NCBI GenBank assembly: GCA_963817635.1
Contig: CAWFPR010000024.1
Location: 124,001 to 188,000 of the forward strand
DNA length: 64,000 nt
Direction of reading: 5' to 3'
Source of the DNA: CAWFPR01 sp963817635
GTDB lineage: Bacteria; Acidobacteriota; Vicinamibacteria; Vicinamibacterales; 2-12-FULL-66-21
The notes under the pieces were generated by a model that was given only the letters and a program-made list of their open reading frames with translations, was not told the origin of the DNA and did not search any database. Position numbers and translations under genes: made by a program. Shown here piece by piece: positions 18,912-28,877 of this stretch; the first letter of the stretch is position 1, and each line of letters begins with the position of its first letter.

Positions 18912-19144
18912 CAGCGTCGGGCAGCGGGCGCGTCCAGGCTTCGCGCGGCAAACGCAAGCACGGCTTTGACCTCTTCGCGGGACACGGGGAATTGCTCCAT
19001 CACCTCGTCGATGGTCATCCCGTCCTCGAGGTTTTCAAAGACGACGGCCACGGGCGTGCGTGTACCCTTGAACACCCAGGCGCCGCTGACCTTGCCGGGA
19101 ACGCTTTCAACCGCCGAGCATTCGGACCAATCTAGCGCTGCCAT
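18911..19144 (-). CDS. DUF433 antitoxin
   Basis: A 77-residue DUF433 protein, the HTH-type antitoxin usually paired with DUF5615 toxins. Diagnostic runs are GAWVFKGTRTPVAVVFENLE and GMTIDEVMEQFPVSREEVKA. I use the ATG at 19144 because AAGGAGG lies just upstream; the open frame could extend 17 codons further. It is followed without a gap by the toxin (TGATG overlap) and should both neutralise it and repress the promoter, by family precedent. Confidence 0.82.
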   Translation of the reverse strand: MAALDWSECSAVESVPGKVSGAWVFKGTRTPVAVVFENLEDGMTIDEVMEQFPVSREEVKAVLAFAARSLDAPAARR

Positions 19145-19221
19145 GGACCGACCTCCTTCAGACTTCAGCTTACGGGATCTCGGTCTGGCCGTCACCCGGC
19201 GTCAAGCGGCCGCTCGAATGG

Positions 19222-19296
19222 CCGTGTGGCGGGGGCGCGCGTCTGAGAACGGGCCTTCCGTTAACTTGGGCGGCTCTAAAATGCTGCCTATCGTCG
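19222..19296. repeat. Dispersed 75-77 bp direct repeat, copy 1
   Basis: This 75-bp stretch is identical to 31583-31659 except for two bases missing after TCTAA. It contains a small hairpin (AACGG, five-base loop, CCGTT), a GTTAAC palindrome and the string GGGCGGCTCTAA. No gene is evident on either side within this gap. The second copy lies between two broken genes. The nature of the element is unresolved. Confidence 0.85.
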
Positions 19297-19530
19297 TCCA
19301 GGAGCGCCTCGCCCAATACCGCCTGACGCCACGCGAGCTGCCGCACCTGATGTTCGGAAGGACGACGATGGCATCGTCGACGGACGCGAATCAAGCGGAA
19401 TTGTCTCTTGGCATGATGCCTACTCTCGACAGCGCATCTCCGCAGTCAACGGCAGGAATGCAGACGACATCGCCGTCTGGGGATTGAGCGCGTCCACGGA
19501 TGACGTGTGCACGCGATCAGCTCGATGCGC
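19297..19530. other. Gap without recognised gene
   Basis: With copy 1 of the repeat, this completes a stretch of about 385 bp between the DUF433 and HicB genes. Short open frames on both strands have arginine/serine-rich, shadow-like composition. I see no conserved motif, terminator or strong promoter here. Confidence 0.5.
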
Positions 19531-19944
19531 TTAGTCGCGAACCGCCTTCTCCTGCGCCAGCTGGTGGACGCGCTGATGTGAGAGGCCGAGCACGCGTGCC
19601 GCATCGCGGGCGCTCATCTTTAGCCGTCCTCCGCGCAGGACTCGGACTGCTCGCCGCGCCGCGAGCGCTGCCCGTCGATTTTCCAGTTCAGCTTTCTTGC
19701 GCAGCGTGGCGTAGGTACGAACGGCTCTCTTCACAGCCGCCGGGAGTTTGACGTCGTCGACGATCTTCGCGGAACGCGGGTTGTCGACGAACAACTCCAT
19801 TGCCTCGACGATGCGGCGCCGCGCTTCGTCCACGGTGCGACCCTGCGTGTGGCAGCCACGAAGTCCACGAACAGTAGCCACCCACCAGCCAGACTCGTCC
19901 CGCTCGTACGCGACGTGATAGGTCTTCACAGTTTCTTCAACCAT
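19531..19944 (-). CDS. hicB: HicB-family antitoxin with C-terminal HTH
   Basis: The first 70 residues form the HicB partial RNase H fold: YHVAYERDESGWWVATVRGL, then GCHTQGRTVDEARRRIVEAM. A basic linker follows (ALAARRAVRVLRGGRLKMSA), then a C-terminal HTH (RDAARVLGLSHQRVHQL) that should bind the locus promoter. The start at 19944 gives the HicB N-terminus and overlaps the upstream hicA end by 19 bp. The gene order toxin then antitoxin is the standard one for HicAB. At 137 residues it is a normal length for HTH-bearing HicB. Confidence 0.85.
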   Translation of the reverse strand: MVEETVKTYHVAYERDESGWWVATVRGLRGCHTQGRTVDEARRRIVEAMELFVDNPRSAKIVDDVKLPAAVKRAVRTYATLRKKAELENRRAALAARRAVRVLRGGRLKMSARDAARVLGLSHQRVHQLAQEKAVRD

Positions 19945-20132
19945 CCCTTTCCGAGGCACAGCTCCAGATCGCGCTCGATGCGCCGGAGCAATCCAGGTCC
20001 GATGTCTTCGCCGGCGCGGGCCGGCACCGTCGTGACGCATTTCCCGCATTCGATCCGGACATGCGACCCGCGCTGACGGGTCTCGACGCAGCTGTGCGAC
20101 CTGAGAGTGCGGCGCAGGTCCCTGGCGGTCAT
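19926..20132 (-). CDS. hicA: HicA-family mRNA interferase toxin
   Basis: A 68-residue HicA with the double-stranded RNA-binding-like fold. MTARDLRRTLRSHSCVETRQ precedes RGSHVRI, which carries the catalytic histidine, and then VTTVPARAGEDIGPGLLRRI. HicA cleaves mRNA when not bound by HicB. The locus is on the minus strand with hicB immediately downstream. It has no companion genes and sits in a patch of remnants, consistent with acquired or selfish DNA. Confidence 0.87.
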   Translation of the reverse strand: MTARDLRRTLRSHSCVETRQRGSHVRIECGKCVTTVPARAGEDIGPGLLRRIERDLELCLGKGWLKKL

Positions 20133-20370
20133 TGTCTTCAGTATGTCGACGATGGCACAGAAATGTCTACACGACTAGACACTATGGCGTCCGTGCAGTT
20201 CCCGGATGCGGCCGCCGGTGCTCCGACGGCCCGCACCTCTTTCAGTGTGGCGGCGTCGAGCGCGACGACACGTCGGATCTATCGAAAGGGCAGAGAAGCT
20301 GTGGCGGCGGGGCGGGGGGCTTGGGGTCCGATAGCGCGGGTTCCGCCTACTTTCGTGAAAGGTTCGCCTC

Positions 20371-20801
20371 TTAATAGTTGCTATCGTCACGGTCACATAC
20401 CGCTGACGCCGCTGCCGGCGGCGGCGTCCGACAATCCCTTGTTGATGGTCGAGTACCAGCCGGATCGGCCGTGTGATCGCACGGCCTTCGTGGACGCGCT
20501 CGCGCCCTATAAGCGCGCGCTCGTGTATGTCGGCGTCGAGTTCGACGATCTCGCGCACAGCGCCGACACGCTGCTGCTGCAACAACTCGAGCAGATCGGC
20601 GTCGTGACACGGATGCAACGGTTCGCCGGCCTCGGTGAGGCCGTGGTTGTCGCTCAATCCGCCCGAGCGCCGCGTGCTTCCGCAGGACGCGCTGCCGGCG
20701 CCGGGATTGCCCGCGGGGGTGCCTGGTCGCGACCCCGGCGACCCGTTGCTGATCGCGCGCAACAACGTCATCCACGACGCAGCCAACCAGACCGCCGATG
20801 A
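20371..20801 (+). pseudogene. Unidentified protein fragment
   Basis: The stretch encodes a plausible protein segment (LMVEYQPDRPCDRTAFVDAL, YVGVEFDDLAHSADTLLLQQ, LEQIGVVTRMQRF) with good amino-acid balance. It has no convincing start, and after about 90 residues it degenerates in one frame while the next frame continues (NPPERRVLPQDALPAPGLPA). It looks like the C-terminal part of a larger, lost protein, perhaps a membrane protein's soluble tail. I cannot name the family. The 240 bp before it, back to hicA, holds nothing recognisable. Confidence 0.35.
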
Positions 20802-20805
20802 TCGG

Positions 20806-21093
20806 CTAGCTCCTCAGCATCGTCAGCGTCATCTTGAACCGCGCCGGTGCCTGCACGCCGTGCGGGACGTTGGCCGGTAGCGCCAGCAGCGCGCCAGCCG
20901 CCACTCGATGCGCGGCGTCGGCGATCGTGACTTCGGCCTCGCCCTCGAGCACCGTTACGAGCGCGTCAAACGGCGAGGTGTGCTCGGACAATGCCTGGCC
21001 GGCGTCAAAGGCAAACAACGTCACGTTGCCGGTGGCGGTCTTGATGAGCTGCTTGCTGACGATGCCGCCGGATTGATAGTCGATGGAAATCAT
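20806..21093 (-). CDS. Small cupin-domain protein
   Basis: A 95-residue single-domain cupin. The conserved beta-barrel includes GQALSEHTSPFDALVTVLEG, which contains a histidine and acidic residue of the metal site, and LPANVPHGVQAPARFKMTLT, which contains the second histidine. Such proteins bind small ligands or metals in the cytoplasm; no specific role can be given. The ATG overlaps the stop of the methyltransferase gene as ATGA. This makes it the third gene of a coupled operon with the methyltransferase and the CcoN/NnrS-like protein, downstream of the Crp/Fnr gene. Confidence 0.85.
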   Translation of the reverse strand: MISIDYQSGGIVSKQLIKTATGNVTLFAFDAGQALSEHTSPFDALVTVLEGEAEVTIADAAHRVAAGALLALPANVPHGVQAPARFKMTLTMLRS

Positions 21094-21770
21094 GGGACAA
21101 ACCTGAACTTTCCTTCGGAGACGACCGGCGGTCCTCCGACATGGAGGGCGCCCGGGGCGGGCCGGTTGTATTCGGCGAGTGGCGTCTCGACGGGGGCGAA
21201 ACCGCCGCGCCCCAATTCCGCGATGAGTTCCGCCTCGGTGAGAAAACACTGCGGCTCGCCGTTCCATGACGAGAAGACGAACGTCTCGCCCGGGTCCGGA
21301 GCGGCATCGTCGGCCAGCGTGTGCCGCGAGAACGTGAACACGAAGAGTCCCGCGCCCGGCCGGGCGACGCGCGCGGCTTCCGCGACCGCCGCGCGGAATT
21401 CCGCGCCGGAGCGCGCGAGGTTCCAGATGCCGTGCGCCACGATCAGGTCGAAGCGCTGGTCCTCGAACGGCAGCGGCGCCATCGGGGCCTGGAGAAACTC
21501 CACCGGCAGCGTGGGGCCTTCGCGCGCCGCCCGCGCGCGCGCGGCCTCGAGCATGGGCAACGAGAGGTCCGTGCCCGTGACGTGAAATCCCCACTGGGCC
21601 AGCGGCAGCGCGTTGCGCGCCGCGCCGCAGCCGAGATCGAGACACCGCGGCGTGGGCGACCCGGCCAGAAATCCCCGCGCGAAGTCGAGCAGTTGCTGGT
21701 TCGGCGCGCCCGAGACGAAGCCGGCAACCGTGCGCGGGTCTTCCCAGCGCGGACTGACGCGCGCGGTCAT
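21090..21770 (-). CDS. Class I SAM-dependent methyltransferase
   Basis: A 226-residue Rossmann-fold methyltransferase. Motif I is in LDLGCGAARNALPLAQWGFH, the acidic ribose-binding residue is in VTGTDLSLPMLEAA, and motif II is near FDLIVAHGIWNLARS. It resembles UbiE/tellurite-resistance-type small-molecule methyltransferases, but the substrate is unknown. The ATG at 21770 overlaps the upstream membrane-protein stop as ATGA, and its stop overlaps the cupin start. The context suggests a minor detoxification or stress role within a redox/nitrogen-oxide locus, which is inference. Confidence 0.87.
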   Translation of the reverse strand: MTARVSPRWEDPRTVAGFVSGAPNQQLLDFARGFLAGSPTPRCLDLGCGAARNALPLAQWGFHVTGTDLSLPMLEAARARAAREGPTLPVEFLQAPMAPLPFEDQRFDLIVAHGIWNLARSGAEFRAAVAEAARVARPGAGLFVFTFSRHTLADDAAPDPGETFVFSSWNGEPQCFLTEAELIAELGRGGFAPVETPLAEYNRPAPGALHVGGPPVVSEGKFRFVP

Positions 21771-22991
21771 GATCGGGTCACCGTGACGAAGAGATTGGCG
21801 GCGAAGCCCGTGAATGCCGTCATCTCGATGATGGCGGAGACGGGCAGCACGGTCCACGCCCATTCCGCGTAGTGTTGGTAGGCGACGATCTCGGACGACA
21901 CGCGCAGGCCGCAGCCCAGCACGAGCAGCGTCAGCGTCCAGAGCATCAACCGCGGGCTCCAGAGCACGCCCGCGCTCACAAACGCCGGCAGCACGCGCTG
22001 GCCGATCGAAAACACCATGACCGACACGAAGCCGACTGTGAAAGCGTGACGCGACGCGCCCCAGATGCCGCCGGAGACATCCCAGCGCGCCGCGGCCACA
22101 CCGAGGAGCGCGGCGGTGACCAGCCACACGTAGGCGAACCGGACGAAGAACGGAAAGCTCGCATGTACGCCCCTGGTCTTGGGATCGACCACGCGCGGTT
22201 CCAGCACGCGGATCGCGGCAGCGACGCCGATCGCGCCGGCCAGGAAGCACCACGCGGCCGGCTCCGTCCGTCCCGTCAACATGAGCGCGATGCCCAGCAG
22301 GTTGGTGGTCATGGCCGACATGAGCAGTACCCGGGCGGAGCGGCGCCAGGCCCAGAAACACCGGCAGCCACTTCGAGCTGAATCCCCAGATGAACGGCGC
22401 CAGGAATCCCCACGCGATCAGCACAAGGAACCACTGATCGACCACATGGGGAATCGCGGGCGACTCGCCGCGCCAGGCCAACTGGGCGGTCGTCACCAGA
22501 TTCACGACGAGCGTCACGCCGAAGCCGATCACCGCGCTCATCACGACGCGGATCCAGAGATCCAGCCGGCCCGACCCGTCAGACGGGCGATGACCGGAGA
22601 CCGAGGCGACGAACATCACAAAGGCGGCGAGCTCGAGCACGCCCGAGAGCGGCAACAGCACGCGCCACTGCCATTCGTAGACGTTGGCCAGCCAGCGGAG
22701 GCTCACGCCGAGCGTCCACAGCGCCCAGCACGCCCATGCCGCGCCGGTGCGCGCCGGCGCCCCGGCGTGTTGGCGCGACAATGAGTAGAAACCGATGCCG
22801 AAGATGAAGCTACCCACCCAGCCAAACACCTGCGCGTGGCCGTGCGCCTGCAGCCACGCCGATGACACGAGTCCCACGCTTTCGCGCGAACTGACCTGCA
22901 GCAGGTTGACGACACCGAGGAAGGTGCCCGGGATCAGCATGAACAGGAGCCCGGTGGTGATGTAGGCGCGGAGCACGCGGGCCGTGGGCAT
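21767..22991 (-). CDS. CcoN/NnrS-like polytopic heme-copper-type membrane protein (one frameshift)
   Basis: An approximately 408-residue protein with about 12 TM helices. The N-terminal region HGHAQVFGWVGSFIFGIGFY resembles the low-spin heme ligand helix of cbb3 oxidase subunit I and the related NnrS proteins. It lacks a full oxidase operon and is not a complete CcoN. NnrS-type proteins are linked to nitric-oxide stress, which fits the Crp/Fnr gene upstream and the nitrate module across the divide. The start is the ATG at 22991. The frame switches near 22325-22345, probably by an indel. The stop is fused to the methyltransferase start. Confidence 0.72.
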
Positions 22992-23094
22992 GTCCTCAGT
23001 ATGCGGGCGCCCAGGCCCGGGGTCATTGCGCCAGCGCAATGTTCAGTCGGGTGAGATGCGTTACGGTGAGTTCGTCGTGATCGTTGCGGATGAT

Positions 23095-23790
23095 TCAGCG
23101 CGCAGGCGCCGGGGCTTCGGCCAGGGCGGCCAGACGGTCGGGCTTGAGCACGGAGATGCGCCGGCGTTTCGAGGCGATCAATCCGTCGGCCTCCCAGCGT
23201 GCCAGCAGTCGGCTGACCGTAAAGAGAGTGGTCCCCACCAGCCCGGCCAGCTCGTTGCGCGTGAGCGGGTGCGCGATGTCCACGCCCGTGGCGGTCGGTA
23301 CGCCGCCGTGCGCCGCCAGACGGATCAGCGCGCGCGCGACCCGCTGCTCGACGCGGTCCGTGGTGACCTCTTGCACGCGCGTCAGCGCGTCGCTCAGGTG
23401 ATGGCTGATCTGCGTGACGATGTTGGTGTGGAGCTGGGGGTGCGTGGCGATCAGCTCGAGGAGCACGTCACGGTTCCAGGCGAGCACGCGCGCGGGCTCG
23501 GCCGCGGTTGCCGTGAGTGGATACAAGGTCTCACTCACGGCCACGACGCCGCCAAATGGGCCGCCCGGGCCGACAAATCGCAACACGATCTCGCTGCCGT
23601 CCGGGCTCAGCCGGCTCAACTTCAGATGGCCGAGCTGGACCAGGTAGAACGTGGTGGCCGGATCGCCCTCCCGTGCCAGCACGTCGCGGGCCTTCAGCGA
23701 CACCGCGCGGGCCGCAGCCAGAATCATCAGGCGGCCTGGCGCGTCGAGGCCGGCAAAGATCGGGCTGCTGTCCTGATTCATCTCCTCCAT
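23095..23790 (-). CDS. Crp/Fnr-family transcriptional regulator
   Basis: A 231-residue regulator with an N-terminal cyclic-nucleotide-type beta-roll (LAREGDPATTFYLVQLGHLK) and a C-terminal winged helix (LTRNELAGLVGTTLFTVSRL). No Fnr-type cysteine cluster is seen at the N-terminus, so it is not an iron-sulfur oxygen sensor. It may be NO-, redox- or ligand-responsive, like Dnr/NnrR relatives. It is divergent from the NarK fusion gene with only 58 bp between, so it probably controls that operon. I did not find a clear TTGAT-N4-ATCAA site in the gap. The ATG at 23790 is used; the ATG at 23781 is possible. Confidence 0.87.
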   Translation of the reverse strand: MEEMNQDSSPIFAGLDAPGRLMILAAARAVSLKARDVLAREGDPATTFYLVQLGHLKLSRLSPDGSEIVLRFVGPGGPFGGVVAVSETLYPLTATAAEPARVLAWNRDVLLELIATHPQLHTNIVTQISHHLSDALTRVQEVTTDRVEQRVARALIRLAAHGGVPTATGVDIAHPLTRNELAGLVGTTLFTVSRLLARWEADGLIASKRRRISVLKPDRLAALAEAPAPAR

Positions 23791-23848
23791 GTTAGCCAAT
23801 CCGTCGCGGCCGCGATCAGAATCGCAGGTAAGATGCCGCGGAGCACCC

Positions 23849-26131
23849 ATGCCCGCACCTGACACGCACGGCCGTCCCGGCCTGCAGCTGACGTTGTCCA
23901 CGCTGTCGTTTGCCATTTGCTTTACCGCGTGGGGGCTGATCAGCGCGTTCGCCCCACGGTTCCGCGAACTCTTCCACCTCACCGCCTCGCAATCCGCGCT
24001 GCTCGTGGCGGTGCCGGTGCTCCTCGGGTCGCTGGCGCGGTTGCCGATGGGCATTTTGACCGACCGATTCGGCGGTCGCGCCGTGTTCGCCGGACTGGCG
24101 CTGGTGGTGGCCGGGCCGGTGGCGTTGGTGCCGTCGGTCGAGAGTTTCCAGGGGTTACTGGCGCTCGGGTTCTTCCTGGGGTTGGCCGGGTCGTCGTTTG
24201 CCGTGGGCATCGGGTTTACGTCCCCGTGGTACCCGCCGGCCAAACAGGGGAGCGCACTGGGCGTATACGGCGTCGGCAACATCGGCCAGTCGGTCGCGGT
24301 GTTTCTCGGGCCGGTGCTCGCGTTGTCGATCGGATGGCAGGGCGTGTTTCACGCCGCCGCCGTGCTGCTCGTGGCCTGGGCCGTGACGTTTGCCGTGTTC
24401 GCGCGCAACGCCCCGAATCGATTGCCGCCCAAGACGTTTGCCGCGATGTTCCACGTGCTCACCACGAAGCGGTTGAGCTGGGCGCTGTCGGCGTTCTATT
24501 TCCTGACGTTCGGCGGCTTCGTCGCGTTCTCGATCTACCTGCCCTCGCTCCTCAAAGACCAGTTTGGCCTGGCGCCGGCCGATGCCGGCTTTCGCACCGC
24601 CGGGTTCGTCGTCCTCGCCACGCTCTGCCGGCCGGCGGGCGGTTGGCTGTCGGATCGTATCGGCGGCGCGCGGGTGCTGAACGGCGTGTTCCTCGGCATC
24701 ATTCCGTTTGCGTTGCTGATGGCGTGGCCCGTGATGCTGCCGTTCACGGTGGGCGCGCTCGGCTGCGCGGCGTTGCTGGGATTCGGCAACGGCGCGGTGT
24801 TCAAGCTGGTGCCGGAATACTTTCCGGCCGAAACCGGCACCGTCACCGGGCTTGTCGGCGCGATGGGCGGACTCGGCGGCTTTTTTCCGCCGCTCCTGCT
24901 TGGCGTGTTCCGCGACCGGATGGGCACCGTGTGGCCGGGTACGTGCTGCTGGCACTGGTGGCGTTCGGACTGTATCGACTGAATGCTGCGACGTTTGCCG
25001 CGCGTCAGTCAGCGTTCGACCTGACGGTGCCGCCGGCGCTCCGGCGCACCGCCGACCGCCTGCGCTCCGGCGCCTGGGCCACGCTGGGCACGTCTATCCT
25101 CGTCGCGCTGATCATCGTCGGTTCGCGCAATCTGCGGTCGTTCGATCCGGCGCTGGTGATCTACACGTTTGCCGTGATTTTCGCCACGTGGGGCGTGCTC
25201 TACCACTACAACGTGTGGCTCGACAAGCCGCCCACGCGCCTGTACTGGCGGCGCGGATGGGAGCTCTTTCGGCGACAGGGTCTGCTGGCGTCGCTGCCGC
25301 GGCTGGCGGGACTGACCGGCCGGCAGATCGTGGCGCAACCGTTCATCCGTCACCGCTCGACGCTGAGATGGGTCACGCACCAGTTGCTCTTCTGGGGCTG
25401 CCTCCTCGCGATGGCGATTACGTTCCCGCTGGTCTTCGGCTGGATCTACTTCCGCACGCCGGTCGATCAGATGACCTACGTGACGTATCTCTTCGGCTTC
25501 CCCGCGCTGTCGTTCGGGCTCGGCACGATCACGGCCGAACTGCTGTTTCACGGTCTCGACATCTCCGCCGTGCTGGTGCTCGGCGGCATCGCGCTCGCGT
25601 TGTGGCGCCGGTTGCGTGACAAGGGACCGATGGCGACGCAAACGCTGGTCATGGACTTCTTTCCGTTGATCCTGCTCTTCGCGATCTCCGTGACCGGTCT
25701 TGCGCTCACGGCATCGCAGTGGTGGCTCGAAGGTCAGTTCTACAGCTTCCTCGCGATCCTGCACGCCATCACCGTGATCGCCGCGCTGCTGTACCTGCCG
25801 TTCGGGAAGTTCTTTCACATCTTCCAGCGGCCGGCCCAGCTCGGCGTCAAGCTGTATCAACGCGTCGGGCGATGCCGGCGAGGGGGCGATGTGCGTGCGC
25901 TGCGGCGCTCGCTTCGCATCCCGCATGCATCTGGACGATGTGAAGCAGGTGCTGCCGGAGATGGGCTTCAACTACGCCATGCCGGGCGGCGGGCACTGGC
26001 AGGATCTGTGTCCGTCATGCAAGCGCAAGACGCTGTCGACCGCGCAACTGAGACTCAAGGAGACTTCGCTGACATGGCCAAACTGCCGGACACGATCGAC
26101 GCGCTCACGGCCGCCTACGGCCCGCACCTGA
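23849..26131 (+). CDS. NarK-type MFS transporter fused to NarI-like cytochrome b and zinc ribbon (frameshifts)
   Basis: The first roughly 380 residues are an MFS transporter of the NarK nitrate/nitrite family (GLISAFAPRFRELFHLTASQ, ILTDRFGGR, GNIGQSVAVFLGPV). An indel near 24925 shifts the frame within the last helix, which then continues GYVLLALVAFGLYRLN. That frame stays open through a second membrane domain of about five helices with histidines suited to heme b (LYHYNVW, VTHQLLFWGC, ELLFHGLD, AILHAITVIA), resembling NarI/DsrM-type quinol cytochromes. After another shift near 25870 comes a C-terminal zinc ribbon (CVRCGARF...CPSCKRK). The native end is uncertain, near 26072 or 26131. The product should carry nitrate or nitrite and may also exchange electrons with quinol; the second role is inference. 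Confidence 0.72.
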
Positions 26132-28298
26132 ACTTCACGCCCGACGGGCGGCTGGCACCACGAGTCGCAGCACGCGCCGGACAAACTGGTCAAGACGCAT
26201 TGCTGCTTCTGCGGCCAGCAGTGCGGCATCCAGCTCAAGGTCCGGGACAACCTCGTCATCGGATTCGAGCCGTGGGAGGAGTTTCCGTTCAACCACGGCA
26301 TGCTGTGTCCGAAGGGCGTGAAGCGCTATTTGCAGGGCGGGCATCCCGACCGGCTTGCTCGATCCGCTGATGCGCACCGACCAGGGGTTTCGGAAGTCGA
26401 CGTGGGACGAAGCGCTGTCGTTCACGGCGCGGCGGCTGCGCGAGATTGCAGGAGAAGCACGGCAAGGACGCCGTGGCGGTGTACGGCGGCGCGTCGCTGA
26501 CCACCGAGAAGGCGTATCTGATGGGCAAGTTCGCGCGCGTGGCCCTGGGCACGCGGCACATCGACTACAACGGCCGGCTGTGCATGGTGTCGGCGGGCAC
26601 GGCCTACAAGCTGGCGTTCGGCGTGGACCGCAGCCCGATTCCCTGGAGCGAGATTCCCGAAGGCCGACGTGCTGCTCGTCATCGGCGCGAACGTCGCGCG
26701 AGTGCGCGCCGATCACGACGAGCTACATCTGGCGGTGCCGCGACCGCGGCGGCAAGCTGATTGTCGTCGACCCGCGCATGACGCCGATCACGCGCAACGC
26801 GGACCTGTACCTGCCCGTGCGTCCCGGCACCGATCTCGTGCTGCTGATGGGGATGCTGCACGTCATTCTTCGCGAGGGGCTCGAGGATCGCGCGTTCATC
26901 GACGCGCACACCATCGGGCTTTGATGTCGTGGCCGCGGATGCGGCCGCCTACGATCTGCGCAGCGTGGCTGAGCGCACGGGCGTGCCGCCGGAGGCCATC
27001 GAGAAGGCCGCGCGGATGGTTCGCCGAGCGCGGAGCGCGCGATCGCGCTGCACGCGCGCGGGCTCGAGCACCATTCCAAGGGCGTGGAGAACTGCTCGGC
27101 CGTGATCAACCTCTGCCTCGCCACGGGGCACCTGGGGCGCGAGGGATCGGGCTGCGCGATGATCACCGGCCAGGGCAACGGGCAGGGCGGCCGCGAGCAC
27201 GGACAGAAGTGCGACCAGTTGCCCGGCCAGCGATCGATCACCGATCCCGAGGGCCGGGCACACGTCGCGAAGGTATGGGGCATTACGGCGGACGAGATTC
27301 CCCAGGCCGGCTACTCCGCCGTGGAGATCATGGAAGCGATCCACCGCGGCGAGATCAAGGCGCTGCTGTCGATCTGCTTCAATCCGCTGGTGTCGCTGCC
27401 CGACGCGAACTTACACGCGCGAGGCCCTCGAGAAACTCGAGTTCTTCGGCGTCATCGATTTCTTCATGTCGGAAACCGCGCAGCATGCCGACGTGGTGAT
27501 GGCCGGCAGTCTGCAGGAGGAAGAAGAGGGCGTCGTCTGCAGCGCCGAGGGCCGCGTGATCCACATCCAGCAGGCGGTGACGCCGCCCGGCAACGCGCGG
27601 GTCGACAGCCGGATCATCTGCGACCTGGCCGACGGCTCGGCAAGAAGGCGTTCTTTCCGTACACCCATCCGCGCGAGATCTTCGACGAACTGCGCGAGGC
27701 GTCGCGCGGCGGCGTCGCCGACTACTACGGCATCACCTACGAGCGCATCGACAAGGAGCAGGGCGTGTTCTGGCCGTGCCCGTCGCTCGACCATCCGGGC
27801 ACGCCGCGGCTGTTCGACGGCGGCGTGTCGATGCATCCGGACGGCAAGTGCCGGTTTCTGCCCACGCCCTGGCGGGAGAGCGGCGACCCGCTGGACGCGG
27901 AATTTCCGATCTATCTCACGACAGGCCGGGTCGTGAGCCAGTATCTGTCCGGCACGCAGACGCGGCGCATCGGCGGACTGGTGGAGCAGTATCCGGAGCC
28001 GCTGCGCCGAGATCCATCCGCGTCTCGCCGCGCGAGCAGGGCATCGTGCCCGGCGACTGGGTGACCGTCACGACGCGCCGCGACCGAGATGACGTTGCGC
28101 GCGTTGGTCGTGAAGACCATCCGGCCCGACACGGTGTTCATTCCGTATCACTGGCCGGGTAAACGCAGCGCGAACCAGCTCACGCATCGCACGCTCGACC
28201 CGCGAAGCAAGATCCCGGAGTTCAAGGTGTCGGCGTGCCGGATCCGCAAGGCGGACCGGCCGGCCGGGGCCGCGGCTTCCGAGGGGGCGGTGCGCTGA
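26074..28298 (+). CDS. Molybdopterin oxidoreductase, assimilatory nitrate reductase-like (multiple frameshifts)
   Basis: A roughly 740-residue molybdopterin enzyme reassembled from at least eight frame segments. The N-terminal [4Fe-4S] site is CCFCGQQCG followed about 45 residues on by GMLCPKG. The cofactor-binding core includes YGGASLTTEKAYLMGKFARV, GQGNGQGGREHGQKCDQLPG, and the C-terminal domain RVVSQYLSGTQTRRIGGLVE. No Tat signal is seen at MAKLPDTIDALTAAYG, so it is cytoplasmic. It resembles NasA/NarB nitrate reductases and related formate dehydrogenases. The adjacent NarK domain makes nitrate the best guess. Its stop overlaps the ferredoxin start as TGATG. The many shifts look like sequencing error, since all segments are conserved. 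Confidence 0.75.
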
Positions 28299-28877
28299 TG
28301 TCGGAGTACGAGTTCTACGTCGACCCGTCGCGCTGCATCGGCTGCCAGTCGTGCATGAAGGCCTGCGAGGAATGCGAGACGCATCGCGGGCCAGTCGATG
28401 ATCAACTTCGACTTCATCGACCGGCCCGAGACGATCGCCACCGCGGCGTATGTGTGCTTGCACTGCGAGGATCCGACGTGCGCCGCAGGTGTGTCCGGCC
28501 GACGCCATCAAGAAGGGCCAGGACGGCATCGTGCAGTCCGCGCTCGAATCCCCGCTGCATCGGCTGCTCGAACTGCGTCGCTCGCGTGCCCCTTCGGCAT
28601 TCCCAAGATGAAGGTGGCCGAAGAGCAGATGATGAAGTGCGACATGTGCTACGACCGCACGTCGGTGGGCAAGAAGCCGATGTGCGCCACGGTGTGCCCG
28701 AGCCAGGCGCTGACGTTCGCGAAGCCCGCCGACATAGCCCGCGACCGGCGCGAGACGCCGACGAATATCTTCTACTTCGGCGAGCAGAAAGTGGTGACCA
28801 AGGTGTTCATGATGGTGCCGCCGGAGGTGGACGCCGTGTCGGTGGACGTCGTCGATTACATGTGGGAGGTGCAGTGA
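28298..28877 (+). CDS. Four-cluster ferredoxin-type electron-transfer subunit (frameshifts)
   Basis: An NrfC/HybA/DmsB-like ferredoxin of about 190 residues with cysteine groups for four [4Fe-4S] clusters: CIGCQSCMKACEEC, CLHCEDPTCA, CIGCSNCVAR, and CDMCYDRTSVGKKPMCATVC. No export signal is present, so it should work in the cytoplasm with the molybdopterin subunit. Two or three indels, at about 28390, 28490 and 28560, disrupt the frame but leave all cysteine groups readable. Start and stop both overlap neighbours by TGATG, which indicates tight translational coupling across the operon. It probably carries electrons between the molybdoenzyme and the membrane or Rieske partners. Confidence 0.78.

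Noticed and set aside
23790..23849. Fnr box between the Crp/Fnr gene and the NarK fusion
   Set aside because: I looked for TTGAT-N4-ATCAA and close variants; only a weak GATCAGAATCG-like string is present, not enough to call a site.
23849..28877. Programmed frameshifting in the nitrate operon
   Set aside because: There are too many shifts, in both directions, at sites without slippery sequences or pseudoknots. Indel error is simpler.
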